The position numbers were made by a program, and so were the translations under genes. A model generated the notes under the pieces. It worked only from the letters and a program-made list of their open reading frames with translations. It had not been told where the DNA came from and made no database searches. A stretch of DNA of 64,000 nt from Bradyrhizobium mercantei (lineage in GTDB: Bacteria > Pseudomonadota > Alphaproteobacteria > Rhizobiales > Xanthobacteraceae), in the NCBI RefSeq assembly GCF_001982635.1, contig NZ_MKFI01000002.1, positions 371,964-435,963 of the forward strand. Reading direction: 5' to 3'. Within the stretch, counting starts at the first letter, position 1. Every line of letters begins with the position of its first letter. Shown piece after piece: positions 17,145 to 27,328 of this stretch.

Positions 17145-17522
17145 ATGACAGCGATACGGCCGGCGGGCTGTTCAGTTTTCCTCGTGGAGGACGAGGTCAT
17201 GATCCGGATGATGGTCGCCGATATGCTGGAGGAGCTCGGCCACAGCGTCGCGGCCGAGGCCGGCGAAATCGGTGAGGCGGTCAAGCTCGCCCAATCGACC
17301 GAATTCGACCTCGCGATCCTCGACGTCAACGTCAACGGCAAGGTGATCACCCCGGTCGCTGAGCTGATCAACGCCCGCAACCGCCCCTTCATCTTCGCGA
17401 CCGGTTACGGCTCGTCCGGCCTGCCGCCGGAATATCGCGACCGTCCGGCGCTGCAAAAACCCTTCCAGCTGGAAACGCTGGCCCAGATGATCTCCAGCGC
17501 GATGAAGAGTGCGCCGGTCTGA
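17145..17522 (+). CDS. Single-domain response regulator
   Basis: A 125-residue protein consisting only of a receiver domain. Acidic pair E15-D16 (LVEDEV), phospho-acceptor D60 (LAILDVNVNG), T86 (FATGYG) and K105 (LQKPF) are all present, so it should be phosphorylatable. No output domain follows. Such CheY/DivK-like proteins act by protein contact or as phosphate sinks. No histidine kinase is nearby, so the partner is unknown. It is encoded opposite to its neighbours pcm and surE. Confidence 0.88.
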   Translation: MTAIRPAGCSVFLVEDEVMIRMMVADMLEELGHSVAAEAGEIGEAVKLAQSTEFDLAILDVNVNGKVITPVAELINARNRPFIFATGYGSSGLPPEYRDRPALQKPFQLETLAQMISSAMKSAPV

Positions 17523-17545
17523 TCGTCAGATATTGCGCGTAGCCG

Positions 17546-17650
17546 CGTAGCCCGGATGAACGAAGCGATATCCCGGACTACTGCTCGCGCTGCCCCCGGA
17601 TATCGCGGAGCCTGTCATCGGGCGCGCGTTCGCGCGACCGGGTGGCTACG
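17546..17650. repeat. Palindromic intergenic repeat (REP-like)
   Basis: Outer arms CGTAGCC (17546-17552) and GGCTACG (17644-17650) enclose nested palindromes: CCCGGATGAACGAAGCGATATC near one end, and GCGCGCGTTCGCGCG near the other. Similar 'GTAGCCCGGATG...' and 'CATCGGGCGCGCGTTCGCGCG' elements are, to my knowledge, common between genes in Bradyrhizobium. It fills the gap between the convergent response regulator and surE genes and may act as a bidirectional terminator. Confidence 0.7.
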
Positions 17651-17654
17651 AAGA

Positions 17655-18422
17655 TCATTTCAGCGTATCGATCAGCGTTTCCGAAAACACTTCATCGGTG
17701 CGGTCGAGCCGCAGCGGCGTCACCGAGACGTACCGTGCGGCCAGCGCCGCAAGATCGGTGCCTTCGGCCGGCGTATCCATCATCGCCGCGCGCTCGAAGC
17801 CGATCCAGAAATACGGATTGCCGCGGCCGTCGTGCCGGCGATCGATCTTCAGAAAACCCTGATTGCGCTTGCCCTGCCGCGTGATCCTGATGCCCTTGAC
17901 GTCATCGGGCATGCAGGACGGGAAGTTGACGTTGATGACGGTGTTCCTCGGCACGCCCGCGCCGATCACCTTGCGGATGATGTCGGGCCCGAATTTCAGC
18001 GCGGTGTCCCACAGCGGCGCGTTGCGCGTCTCGATCGAAAATTCCTGCGACAGTGCAAATGACGGGAAGCCGAGGATGGTGCCTTCCAGCGCACCGGCGA
18101 TGGTGCCGGAATAGACCACGTCCTCGGCGACGTTGCGGCCCTTGTTGACGCCGCTCAGCACGAGATCCGGCAGCTTGTCTCCGAGAATGTGGCGCGCGCC
18201 CATGATGACGCAATCGGTCGGCGTACCGCGCACCGCGAAGTGACGCGGGCTGACTTCACGCAGACGCAGTGGATCGTTGAGCGACAGCGAATGCGAGACG
18301 CCGGACTGATCGAGTTCGGGGGCGACGATCCAGACGTCATCGGACAATGCGCGCGCGATCTGCTCGACGACCTGCAGGCCTGGCGCGTGGATGCCGTCAT
18401 CATTGGTGCAGAGAATTCGCAT
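17655..18422 (-). CDS. surE: 5'/3'-nucleotidase SurE
   Basis: A 255-residue divalent-metal nucleotidase that removes phosphate from nucleoside monophosphates and also acts on exopolyphosphate in some species; cytoplasmic. N-terminal [10 protein letters not shown] contains the metal-binding Asp pair D8-D9; [16 protein letters not shown] supplies the Ser ligand, and [20 protein letters not shown] supplies the Asn and the phosphate loop. Length is normal for the family. Downstream of serS and the proline-rich gene on the same strand. Confidence 0.95.
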   Translation of the reverse strand: MRILCTNDDGIHAPGLQVVEQIARALSDDVWIVAPELDQSGVSHSLSLNDPLRLREVSPRHFAVRGTPTDCVIMGARHILGDKLPDLVLSGVNKGRNVAEDVVYSGTIAGALEGTILGFPSFALSQEFSIETRNAPLWDTALKFGPDIIRKVIGAGVPRNTVINVNFPSCMPDDVKGIRITRQGKRNQGFLKIDRRHDGRGNPYFWIGFERAAMMDTPAEGTDLAALAARYVSVTPLRLDRTDEVFSETLIDTLK

Positions 18423-18501
18423 CCGTCAAAGTGCCTTCTGTTCCGATTCGACGCGGGCCTATCGAGCTACGGCGTCTTGAGTTGATTGCCGTCTTAACCG
18501 G

Positions 18502-19533
18502 CTAGGACCGCGGAGGCAAACCCGGCGAAGGCCCGTGCCATCGCGCCGACGTCACGCGCCACGGACGCACAAATCGGCCGCTGCCGGCAATCTTGCGCTC
18601 GAACACCGGCCAGGCCGGTTTGGCCGGCTGCCGAACAACCGTGATCAGAGGCGCCGGCCGCGGCACCTCGGTTTTTTTGACCGGTGTGGCCTGACGCACC
18701 TCGGCCCTCACAACCCGCGACATGACAGCTTCTGACCTGGGGGGCTCGGGCTTTGCAGGTTCGGGCTTGGCAGGTTCGGGCTTCAGAGCCGCAGGCTTGA
18801 AAACCGCAACCTCGGGAGCTTCGACCTTGGGCGGCTCAGCCCGCCGAGCTTCAGGCCTGCGCGCCTCAGGAGCATTTGGTGCGGTTTGGCGAATCTCAGG
18901 CTCAGGAGGCTTCGGAAGCTCCGGTTTGGACAGCTCGGATCTGATGGGATCGGTCTTGATGAGATCGGTCTTGGCGGGCGCAATCGTGACAGGCTCAGTC
19001 GGAGCTGCAAACGCGAGGGGTTCAGGCTTGGGCGGCTCGGGGGCGACCGAAGCCGCCTCTGGAAGCTCGGGCGCGACGCGGTCGACCTTCGAAGGCTCGA
19101 GATCGGGCGGCTCGGGTCTGGGCGGTGCCGCTGCGGGAATCTCGGCCGGATCTGCGCCCGGCGCCGGTGCAGCCGATTTCGATTTCAGCCTGGCCAGCAG
19201 CTCCTCGATCGAGGGCACCGATGTCGCGTCGAGCGGCGCACGCGGCGCGGCCGGCGGCGGCGTCCGCACCGGAGGCGCCGGCGGCGCGAGTGCCGATGGT
19301 GGCAGGTCGGCCGGCGCCAATTGGGCGAACTTGCCGCGCGCGATCTCGAGCGCCTTGTCGAAGTCGGGCCTGTCGATCCAGGCCTTCGTCTGCACCTCGG
19401 TCACGCGCGCCTCCCACAGGCGCGCGGCCTCGATGTCGTAATAGCCCATCTGCTTCTGATTGATCAGTTGCAGGCCGTGACCCGTGACGGCCCATTGTCG
19501 ACCAAGCCAGTGGATGTCACGGTGCAGCGGCAT
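18502..19533 (-). CDS. Proline-rich protein of unknown function
   Basis: A 343-residue protein. The first ~75 residues look folded: MPLHRDIHWLGRQWAVTGHG, YYDIEAARLWEARV, WIDRPDFDKALEIARGKF. The remainder is low-complexity, rich in Pro, Glu, Lys and Ala (KPEPAKPEPAKPEP and similar), then a basic C-terminus (FERKIAGSGRFVRPWR). No domain recognised. It starts 17 nt after the serS stop, so is probably cotranscribed with serS and surE. An ATG/GTG further upstream would run into serS. The charged Pro repeats suggest a spacer or scaffold. Codon pattern agrees with neighbours, so I take it as a real gene. Confidence 0.7.
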   Translation of the reverse strand: MPLHRDIHWLGRQWAVTGHGLQLINQKQMGYYDIEAARLWEARVTEVQTKAWIDRPDFDKALEIARGKFAQLAPADLPPSALAPPAPPVRTPPPAAPRAPLDATSVPSIEELLARLKSKSAAPAPGADPAEIPAAAPPRPEPPDLEPSKVDRVAPELPEAASVAPEPPKPEPLAFAAPTEPVTIAPAKTDLIKTDPIRSELSKPELPKPPEPEIRQTAPNAPEARRPEARRAEPPKVEAPEVAVFKPAALKPEPAKPEPAKPEPPRSEAVMSRVVRAEVRQATPVKKTEVPRPAPLITVVRQPAKPAWPVFERKIAGSGRFVRPWRVTSARWHGPSPGLPPRS

Positions 19534-19549
19534 CACACTGGCCCTCGCC

Positions 19550-20944
<1,395 letters not shown>

Positions 20945-20954
20945 CTACCACGAC

Positions 20955-21054
20955 CGTCATCACCCGCGAAAGCGGGTGATCCGGTATTCCAGAGACGTCA
21001 ATGTGTGACGGAGGGGGCCCAGCGTCCTGGATACCCCGCTCTCGCGGGGTATGG
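20955..21054. repeat. Paired palindromic intergenic repeat
   Basis: Two small hairpins: ATCACCCGC-GAAA-GCGGGTGAT (20959-20980) and ATACCCCGC-TCTC-GCGGGGTAT (21031-21052), joined by TATTCCAGAGACG and CGTCCTGGAT segments. This is the layout of a well-known family of short interspersed repeats in Bradyrhizobium intergenic DNA, as I recall it. It lies between serS and tatC and could end the tat transcript. Confidence 0.75.
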
Positions 21055-21079
21055 CACTGGATGGGTGACCGAGACGGCC

Positions 21080-21877
21080 CTACTCGGCCGGGTTGGTCGC
21101 CCCGGACGAGGCGCTCGACGTCGCGGCCTTCTTCTCCACAATGCGGACCGCGATGATCGCGCCCTCGTAGAGCGCGAGCAGCGGGACCGCGAGCGAGGCC
21201 TGGCTGAGCACGTCGGGCGGCGTCAGCACCGCGGCGATGATGAAGGCGATCACGATGAAGTAGCGCCGCTTCTCCCGCAGCATCTTCGAGGTGACGATGC
21301 CGATGCGGCCGAGCAGCGTCAGGATCACCGGCAGCTGGAACGCGATGCCGAAGGCGAAGATCAGCGACATCATCAGCGAGAGATACTCGCCGACCTTGGG
21401 CAGCAGCTGGATCTGCGCGGTCTCCGCGCCGCCGGCCTGCTGCATGCCGAGCGAGAACCGCACCAGCATCGGCAGCACGACGAAATAGACCAGCGCCGCG
21501 CCCATCACGAAAAACACCGGGGTCGCGACCAGGTACGGCAGGAAGGCGTTGCGCTCATGCCGGTAGAGGCCGGGCGCGACGAATTTGTAGATTTGCGTCG
21601 CGACGATCGGAAACGAGATGAAGCCCGCGCCGAACAGCGCAAGCTTCAGCTGGGTGATGAAATATTCCAGCAGTGCGGTGTAGATGAACTTGGAATTCTC
21701 AGGTCCCGCGATCCAGACGAAGGGCCAGACCAGCACGTTGTAGATCTGCTTGGCGAAGAAGAAGCAGATGATGAACGCCACGCCGAAGCCGAGCAGCGCC
21801 TTGATCAGCCGCGAGCGCAGCTCGATCAGGTGATCCATCAAGGGGGCCTTTGAGGCCTCGATGTCTTCGTCGCTCAT
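21080..21877 (-). CDS. tatC: Sec-independent translocase TatC
   Basis: A 265-residue six-span inner-membrane protein and the receptor for twin-arginine signal peptides. It begins with the conserved cytoplasmic [15 protein letters not shown], and has [17 protein letters not shown] and [16 protein letters not shown] in membrane regions. The family glutamate (E in LIELR) is present. Start overlaps the tatB stop by four bases (ATGA). The C-terminal tail is short and polar. Confidence 0.95.
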   Translation of the reverse strand: MSDEDIEASKAPLMDHLIELRSRLIKALLGFGVAFIICFFFAKQIYNVLVWPFVWIAGPENSKFIYTALLEYFITQLKLALFGAGFISFPIVATQIYKFVAPGLYRHERNAFLPYLVATPVFFVMGAALVYFVVLPMLVRFSLGMQQAGGAETAQIQLLPKVGEYLSLMMSLIFAFGIAFQLPVILTLLGRIGIVTSKMLREKRRYFIVIAFIIAAVLTPPDVLSQASLAVPLLALYEGAIIAVRIVEKKAATSSASSGATNPAE

Positions 21878-22374
21878 GACGCCCTCACGTCCTTGAGCAC
21901 GTCGGGCTGTGCCTCCGTCGCGTCCTGCGGCTGAGGCTCCGGCTTCACCTCTGCGGTGATCGCCAGCGGTTCGTTGGTGGCCGCATGCGCCTCAGCCTCG
22001 ACGAAGGTTTCCGGCGTCGGCTCGGCCGGAGTCGTGGGGGTCACCGGGGCGTCGATCGCGGAGGCGACCTGCGCATCGACCGGCTTGTCGATTTGCAGGG
22101 CGTCGCTGACGTCCTTTTGCAGCGAGGTCATGATGTTGCCGCTGGTGATGCCGGTCGCGGCTTCCCTGACCTCGTCAAAGCTCTTCTTGAGGTCGGCCAT
22201 CTCGGCCTCGCGCATGGCTTCCTGGAACTGGCCCTGGAATTCGGAGGCCATCTTGCGGGCCTTGCCCATCCATTGCCCGACCATCCGCAGCACGCCCGGC
22301 AGTTCTTTCGGGCCGATGGCGATCAGCGCGACGACCGCGATGACGACCAGTTCACTCCACCCGATATCGAACAT
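21874..22374 (-). CDS. tatB: Sec-independent translocase TatB
   Basis: A 166-residue protein, [20 protein letters not shown] then [20 protein letters not shown]: one N-terminal membrane helix, the Gly-Pro hinge and a long amphipathic helix. The C-terminal ~70 residues are Pro/Thr/Glu-rich and probably disordered. TatB binds the signal peptide together with TatC. Coupled to tatC by overlap; separated from tatA by about 160 nt. Confidence 0.93.
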   Translation of the reverse strand: MFDIGWSELVVIAVVALIAIGPKELPGVLRMVGQWMGKARKMASEFQGQFQEAMREAEMADLKKSFDEVREAATGITSGNIMTSLQKDVSDALQIDKPVDAQVASAIDAPVTPTTPAEPTPETFVEAEAHAATNEPLAITAEVKPEPQPQDATEAQPDVLKDVRAS

Positions 22375-22532
22375 GGATTCTTCCGCCTACGCGCCGCCAT
22401 CGGCCCCACCGCTCCCAACAGGATGTGGGGCTGCCGGCGTCTTTTCTCAATCGGCGTCCATAGCGCGTCTGTGCGACGGCGTCACCGTTTCGCGCAAAGA
22501 AAAACGTCGAAATATGTGTCAGTACAAGCGCG

Positions 22533-22766
22533 TTAGACGGCCTTGCTGCCGACGTCCTGGCGCGCGGCCGACGGCGCCGCATTGTGATCGATCGACTTGG
22601 TGGGCTCGGTCTTCTCCGCAACCTTGTCGTCGTCCTGCATGCCCTTCTTGAACGCCTTGATACCCTGGGCGACGTCACCCATCAGGTCCGAAATCTTGCC
22701 GCGTCCGAACAGCAGCAGGACCACTGCGATCACGACGATCCAGTGCCAAATGCTCAACGAACCCAT
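22533..22766 (-). CDS. tatA: Sec-independent translocase TatA
   Basis: A 77-residue pore-forming subunit, [20 protein letters not shown] then [20 protein letters not shown]: membrane helix, F-G hinge and amphipathic helix with the conserved FKKG. The start at 22766 follows a strong GGAGGG ribosome-binding site. The frame extends to 22808 but would add residues before the membrane helix. First gene of tatABC; the 158-nt gap before tatB is longer than usual and holds no ORF. Confidence 0.94.
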   Translation of the reverse strand: MGSLSIWHWIVVIAVVLLLFGRGKISDLMGDVAQGIKAFKKGMQDDDKVAEKTEPTKSIDHNAAPSAARQDVGSKAV

Positions 22767-22913
22767 CCTGCAACCCTCCAGAAATGGCCGGCGGACCGGC
22801 CTGAACATGGCCGGAAGTTAGGCCCGCGGGGTGTCAAAAACAAGGACCTCTGCCGCGGCAAATCGCTGTCGCGGCTACGTAATATTGCTAGGCTTAACCG
22901 GGAATATTCCGCC

Positions 22914-23831
22914 CTATTCGCCCTTCTCGGCGCCGTCGTGATCGCCCGCCTCGTCGGCGCGTTCGTCCGGCTCGTCGGCGTCGGGCTCCTCGGCGGGCTC
23001 GGCCGCGTCGGGTTCGTCCGTCTCCATCTCTGCGACGACTTCCGCTTCGGCTTCGATTTCCGCCTCGGCCGACGTTTCAAGCTCGGCAGCCGCCTCGCTC
23101 TCGGCCTGCGGTTCCTCCTCGGCCTCCGGCTCGACGGCCGGTGCGAGCAGCAGTTCCAGCGTATCGCCGGGCTCGAGCGGCTCCTCGTCCTCCCGCAGCG
23201 CCGCGTCATCCGACGGCGACGGAACGGAGAATCCGGTCGGCAGACGCGAGTCGAGCAGGCCGGTGCCCTTCAGTTCCTCGAGCCCCGGAAGATCGCCGAG
23301 CGCTTCGAGGCTGAACTGCGACAGGAACCCGTCCGTGGTTCCGAAGGTCAGTGGACGGCCGGGCGTCTTGCGGCGGCCGCGCGGGCGAATCCAGCCGGTC
23401 TCCAGCAGCACGTCGATCGTTCCCTTCGAGGTGACGACGCCGCGGATCTCTTCGATCTCGGCGCGGGTCACCGGCTGGTGATAGGCGACGATCGCCAGCA
23501 CCTCGATCGCGGCACGCGACAGCTTCCTCGTCTCGGTGCTCTCGCGCGTCATCAGCCACGACAGATCGCCCGCGGTCCGGAACGTCCACTTGTTGGCGAC
23601 CCGAACCAGGTTGACGCCACGCGGGGCGTATTCCGCCTGCAACTGCGCGAGCGCCTGCTTGATATCGACGCCGTCGGGCATCCGCTTTGCGAGCGTCGCC
23701 TGATCGATCGGTTCGGCCGATGCAAACAACAGGGCTTCCAGGAGCCGCAATTCCTCAGGACGCGCCACCGGATCCATAGGAGAAACCTCCTCCTCGGGCT
23801 CTTCTCTGCGCACTTCCGCCAAGCTTGCCAT
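22914..23831 (-). CDS. scpB: Segregation and condensation protein B
   Basis: A 305-residue protein. The winged-helix core (about residues 25-215) has EELRLLEALLFASAEPID, IEVLAIVAYHQPVTRAEIEE and TFGTTDGFLSQFSLEALGDL. ScpB pairs with ScpA and SMC in the condensin complex. The ATG at 23831 follows AAGGAG with good spacing; the frame is open further only to a TTG at 23861. The C-terminal ~90 residues are an unusually long acidic tail, almost all Glu, Ala, Asp and Pro, likely disordered. Confidence 0.92.
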   Translation of the reverse strand: MASLAEVRREEPEEEVSPMDPVARPEELRLLEALLFASAEPIDQATLAKRMPDGVDIKQALAQLQAEYAPRGVNLVRVANKWTFRTAGDLSWLMTRESTETRKLSRAAIEVLAIVAYHQPVTRAEIEEIRGVVTSKGTIDVLLETGWIRPRGRRKTPGRPLTFGTTDGFLSQFSLEALGDLPGLEELKGTGLLDSRLPTGFSVPSPSDDAALREDEEPLEPGDTLELLLAPAVEPEAEEEPQAESEAAAELETSAEAEIEAEAEVVAEMETDEPDAAEPAEEPDADEPDERADEAGDHDGAEKGE

Positions 23832-23853
23832 GGGCTTGCTCTCCTTCTTCCAC

Positions 23854-24675
23854 TTACTCAACCGACAGGTCCGGCGCGGCCATTGCGGCTTGCGCTTGAC
23901 GCTTTCGGAAATAGATCGGCGCGAACGCCTGCTTCTGGTTGATTTCCATCTCGCCTTCGCGAACCAGCTCGAGGGCGGCAGCGAAGCTCGAGGCGAACAC
24001 CGTCGCCTTCTGCTTGGGATCGGCGACGTAATTCATCAGATACTCGTCGAGGCAGCTCCAGTCCTCAGCGAGGCCAACCAGCCGCTCCAGCGAGGCGCGC
24101 GCTTCTGCGAGTGACCACACGGTACGCTTTTGCAGATGAACCGTGGTCAGCACGCGTGATGCGCGCTGCGTGGCGTAGGCCGACAGCAGGTCGTACAGCG
24201 TCGCGGTGAATTTCGGATGCTTGATCTCGGCGATCGATTCCGGATTGCCGCGCGGAAAGATATCGCGCTGGAACTGCGGCCGGTTCATCAGCCGGTTCGC
24301 CGCCTCGCGGATCGCTTCCAGCCTGCGCAGCCGGTTGGCGAGCGCAGTCGCCATTTCCTCGGCGCTCGGCCCCTCCGCGCTCGGCGGTTCGGGCAGCAAC
24401 AGCCGCGACTTCAGGAACGCAAGCCAGGCCGCCATCACCAGATAGTCGGCCGCGAGTTCGAGACGGATTTTGCGCGCCGCCTCGATGAACGAGAGATACT
24501 GGTCGGCAAGCGCAAGGATCGAGATCTTCGACAGGTCGACCTTCTGCTGCCGCGCCAGCGTCAACAGCAGGTCGAGCGGGCCTTCATACCCTTCGACGTC
24601 GACCACCAGCGCCGGTTCACCCTCGGCGAGGTCGGCCGGCCGCCCGGTGTCAAACGATAGAATTTCAGCGGTCAT
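23854..24675 (-). CDS. scpA: Segregation and condensation protein A
   Basis: A 273-residue kleisin subunit of the SMC complex. The N-terminal SMC-neck-binding part is YEGPLDLLLTLARQQKVDLS; a middle helical region includes LVMAAWLAFLKSRLLLPEP; the C-terminal winged helix contains FAAALELVREGEMEINQKQA and YFRKR. Coupled to nagZ by a four-base overlap upstream and followed by scpB, the usual arrangement in alphaproteobacteria. Confidence 0.94.
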   Translation of the reverse strand: MTAEILSFDTGRPADLAEGEPALVVDVEGYEGPLDLLLTLARQQKVDLSKISILALADQYLSFIEAARKIRLELAADYLVMAAWLAFLKSRLLLPEPPSAEGPSAEEMATALANRLRRLEAIREAANRLMNRPQFQRDIFPRGNPESIAEIKHPKFTATLYDLLSAYATQRASRVLTTVHLQKRTVWSLAEARASLERLVGLAEDWSCLDEYLMNYVADPKQKATVFASSFAAALELVREGEMEINQKQAFAPIYFRKRQAQAAMAAPDLSVE

Positions 24676-25694
24676 GCCGTCCCTACCCGATCCAACAACG
24701 CATCCAGTTCAGCCCGTGCCGCCTGCCGGTCGAGCGGCTCAGGCTGCTTCCGCGCAGCGAGCGCAGCATTGGCGCGCTCAAGCGCCTTGCCGGTCAGTTC
24801 CGGCGTCTCCCGCGCGACCTCGCGCATCTCGTCGATATTGCCGTTGCAGTGCAGAATCATGTCGCAACCGGCGGTGACGATGGCGCGGGTCCGCTCGGCA
24901 ATTGATCCGGCCAGCGCATTCATCGACACGTCATCACTCATCAACAAACCCTGAAACCCGATCAGGCCGCGAATCACCTGTTCGATGATTGTCGCAGAAG
25001 TCGTTGCCGGATGGGCGGGGTCCAGCGCGCTAAACACAACATGTGCAGTCATCGCCATCGGCAGGTCGGCCAGCGGCTGGAACGCGGCAAAATCGGTCCG
25101 TTCCAGCTCGGCTTTGGCGGTATCGACCGTCGGAAGCCGGAAATGGCTGTCCGCCGTGGCCCGGCCGTGGCCGGGAATATGCTTGAGAACCGGCAGCACA
25201 CCGCCCTGTTCCAGGCCTTCCGTGACCGCACGGGCAATTGCCGCGACCTTGTCCGGTTCGGTTCCATAAGCCCGGTTGCCGATGACCGCGTCGGCGCCCG
25301 CCACCGGAACATCGGCCAAAGGCAGGCAATCGACGGTGATCCCGAGATCGATCAGATCGGCCGCAATCAGCCGCGAGGTCAGCCTGGCGGCCGCAAGCCC
25401 GAGCTTCGGGTCGAGGTCGTAGAGCACACTGAAGCTCGCGCCCGGCGGATAGAGCGGCCAATGCGGCGGCGCGAGCCGCTGCACCCGCCCGCCTTCCTGG
25501 TCGATCAGGACCGGAGCCTCGGCGAAGCCGGCGGCGGACCTGAGTTCCCCAACGAGAGCCAAGACTTGCGCCGGACTCTCGATGTTGCGCTTGAACAGGA
25601 TGAAGCCCCATGGCCGCTCGGCGCGAATGAATTCGCGTTCAGCGTCATTGAGGGTCAGCCCTGATATGCCCGTGATGAATGCGCGGTTCGTCAT
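24672..25694 (-). CDS. nagZ: Beta-N-acetylhexosaminidase (NagZ type)
   Basis: A 340-residue GH3 enzyme that removes N-acetylglucosamine from anhydro-muropeptides during cell-wall recycling in the cytoplasm. The hallmark KHIPGHGRATADSHFRLPTV contains the catalytic Asp-His pair region of NagZ, and LLMSDDVSMNAL contains the nucleophile Asp. Length is normal. Sits between the SPOR-domain gene and scpA; coupled to scpA. In many bacteria NagZ links wall recycling to AmpC induction, but no ampR/ampC is seen here. Confidence 0.92.
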   Translation of the reverse strand: MTNRAFITGISGLTLNDAEREFIRAERPWGFILFKRNIESPAQVLALVGELRSAAGFAEAPVLIDQEGGRVQRLAPPHWPLYPPGASFSVLYDLDPKLGLAAARLTSRLIAADLIDLGITVDCLPLADVPVAGADAVIGNRAYGTEPDKVAAIARAVTEGLEQGGVLPVLKHIPGHGRATADSHFRLPTVDTAKAELERTDFAAFQPLADLPMAMTAHVVFSALDPAHPATTSATIIEQVIRGLIGFQGLLMSDDVSMNALAGSIAERTRAIVTAGCDMILHCNGNIDEMREVARETPELTGKALERANAALAARKQPEPLDRQAARAELDALLDRVGTA

Positions 25695-25740
25695 TCGGCC
25701 GATTAGGCCGTATGCAGCTCACGGGTCAAGGAAACGGCCT

Positions 25741-27210
25741 TTAATTTCTTTGGATGAGGCACTGCGGCCCACCGGCCGACATCAGGCTTTTGCACACCTG
25801 GCTCGCTTCTTCCGATGACGCGAACGGACCGGCGAAGGCACGGTAATAGACGCCCTTCTCGCCGAGATCGACGCGTTTCACCACCAAAGGCTGCGACCCG
25901 AGCACGCTGCGATATTTGCCCTGCAATGTCCGATAGGACGCCTGCGCGTCCGCCTCGTTCTTCTGCGACGACACCTGGACCAGATATCCACCGCCACCAA
26001 CCGAGGCCGTCGAGGTCGACGCTACCCGGGTCGGAGGTGCAGCAGGCACCGGAGCCGGGTCGGCCTGGCCCGGAGCCAGCGACATCGGCGCGTTCACGCT
26101 GGCGTTGGCTGCGGCCGGGTTGCCGCGCGAAATCGCCTGCTTCGCGGCGGCTGCAGGCTTGGTCGCCGGCGGAGCAGCCGCGGCCTGCGCGCCATCGGGC
26201 GTATCGCCCTTGACCGACAGGGTGCGGATCTTGCGCGGCTCGTTGTTGGGCAAGGTCCCGTTCGCGCTGAGCGGCGCCGGCGCGGGCTGCGCCGTCTGCA
26301 CGCTGGCCGGCGGCGGCGGATTGGCATTCGCGTTCAGCGGCGGAAACACCACACGCGGTCCGGCGGTCTTCGAATTGACGTCGACCGGGGTCTCTTCGCG
26401 CGACACGATCTTCTCGCCGCCGTCACCCGTCGCCATACGATCCGGCGTCTTGGCCGACGCATCGGCCTGGACCGGGATCACCTTGGTCGGCGTGTTGTCC
26501 GCCTTGATGATCGGCGGCTCGCCGCTGCGGGGCGAGCCGACATAGTTGCGATACGCGAGCGCACCGCCGGTGCCGACCACCGCAAGCGCCACGACCGCAG
26601 CAACCGTCATCAGGCCGCTGCTGCGCCGCCGCGGCTCCGGTTCTTCCTCATCGGCCTCGTAAGCATAGGGGTCGTCCGGGTAAGCCGGCTCCCGTTGCAA
26701 ATCCTGTTCGCCGGCTTCCAGCTGGCCATACAGCGCGTCGTCATAGCGCGACGGATCCTGATTCTGACCGCCATAGTGCGGCTCGTCGTCAAAGGCCTCG
26801 GGCTGCCGGGGCGGTTCGACCGGCCGATAGGTTGCGACCGGCTCGGGCGCCGGCGGCTGCGCCTGCCGCGCGGCATAACGGTGCAACGGATGCACTGGCT
26901 CCGGCTGGTAGTCCGGCTCGGGCTCTTCGTATTCGGTGTGCTGCACGGGAGGCGGAACGACCGCCTCCTGCCGCGCTCGCTGCATCCAGGGCGGCGGGCC
27001 CGCACGCGGCGTCTCGTCCTCTTCAGCCTGCTGCTCATATTGTTGCGGCCGGGCATTGGCGCGCGACTGCAACGGCCGCGGCGGCGGCTTGTTGGCGGTG
27101 CCGAATGGATCCGTCTGGCCGATCAGCCGCGCCAGTTCGGCAAGCGGATCGCTCTCGGCCTTCGGAGCCGTGTCGGCGGGAAAATGTCGGTCCTGATATC
27201 GATCAGCCAT
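25741..27210 (-). CDS. SPOR domain membrane protein
   Basis: A 489-residue protein. N-terminal ~200 residues are polar and rich in Pro, Gln and Glu (cytoplasmic, low complexity). A membrane helix GLMTVAAVVALAVVGTGGAL follows near residue 225. Next is a long Pro/Ala-rich periplasmic linker, and at the C-terminus a SPOR domain (GGYLVQVSSQKNEADAQASY ... YYRAFAGPFASSEEASQVC), which binds denuded glycan strands at the septum. The MADRYQ start at 27210 is preferred; the frame is open to 27255. Likely a division-site protein. Downstream of argS. Confidence 0.9.
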   Translation of the reverse strand: MADRYQDRHFPADTAPKAESDPLAELARLIGQTDPFGTANKPPPRPLQSRANARPQQYEQQAEEDETPRAGPPPWMQRARQEAVVPPPVQHTEYEEPEPDYQPEPVHPLHRYAARQAQPPAPEPVATYRPVEPPRQPEAFDDEPHYGGQNQDPSRYDDALYGQLEAGEQDLQREPAYPDDPYAYEADEEEPEPRRRSSGLMTVAAVVALAVVGTGGALAYRNYVGSPRSGEPPIIKADNTPTKVIPVQADASAKTPDRMATGDGGEKIVSREETPVDVNSKTAGPRVVFPPLNANANPPPPASVQTAQPAPAPLSANGTLPNNEPRKIRTLSVKGDTPDGAQAAAAPPATKPAAAAKQAISRGNPAAANASVNAPMSLAPGQADPAPVPAAPPTRVASTSTASVGGGGYLVQVSSQKNEADAQASYRTLQGKYRSVLGSQPLVVKRVDLGEKGVYYRAFAGPFASSEEASQVCKSLMSAGGPQCLIQRN

Positions 27211-27287
27211 TGTGATGATGCATCCCCTTCGGGACAGCGCCAACTTCGCCGGCACAGCCGGTCCGAACGAGTTGGCCCCTGCCAGAT

Positions 27288-27315
27288 GCCCTCACAAATC
27301 CCCACTCGTGAGGGC
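27288..27315. repeat. Inverted repeat between argS and SPOR gene
   Basis: GCCCTCAC (27288-27295) and GTGAGGGC (27308-27315), 8-bp perfect arms with a 12-nt loop. It sits just after the argS stop, without a T-run on the minus strand, so it may be a weak attenuator or an mRNA-stabilising stem rather than a full terminator. Confidence 0.5.
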
Positions 27316-27328
27316 CTAATGCCCCTGC

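Noticed and set aside
18722-19441. Ser/Gly-rich plus-strand frame opposite the proline-rich gene
   Set aside because: It is the reverse complement of Pro/Ala-rich codons, which read as Gly/Ser; no ribosome-binding site.
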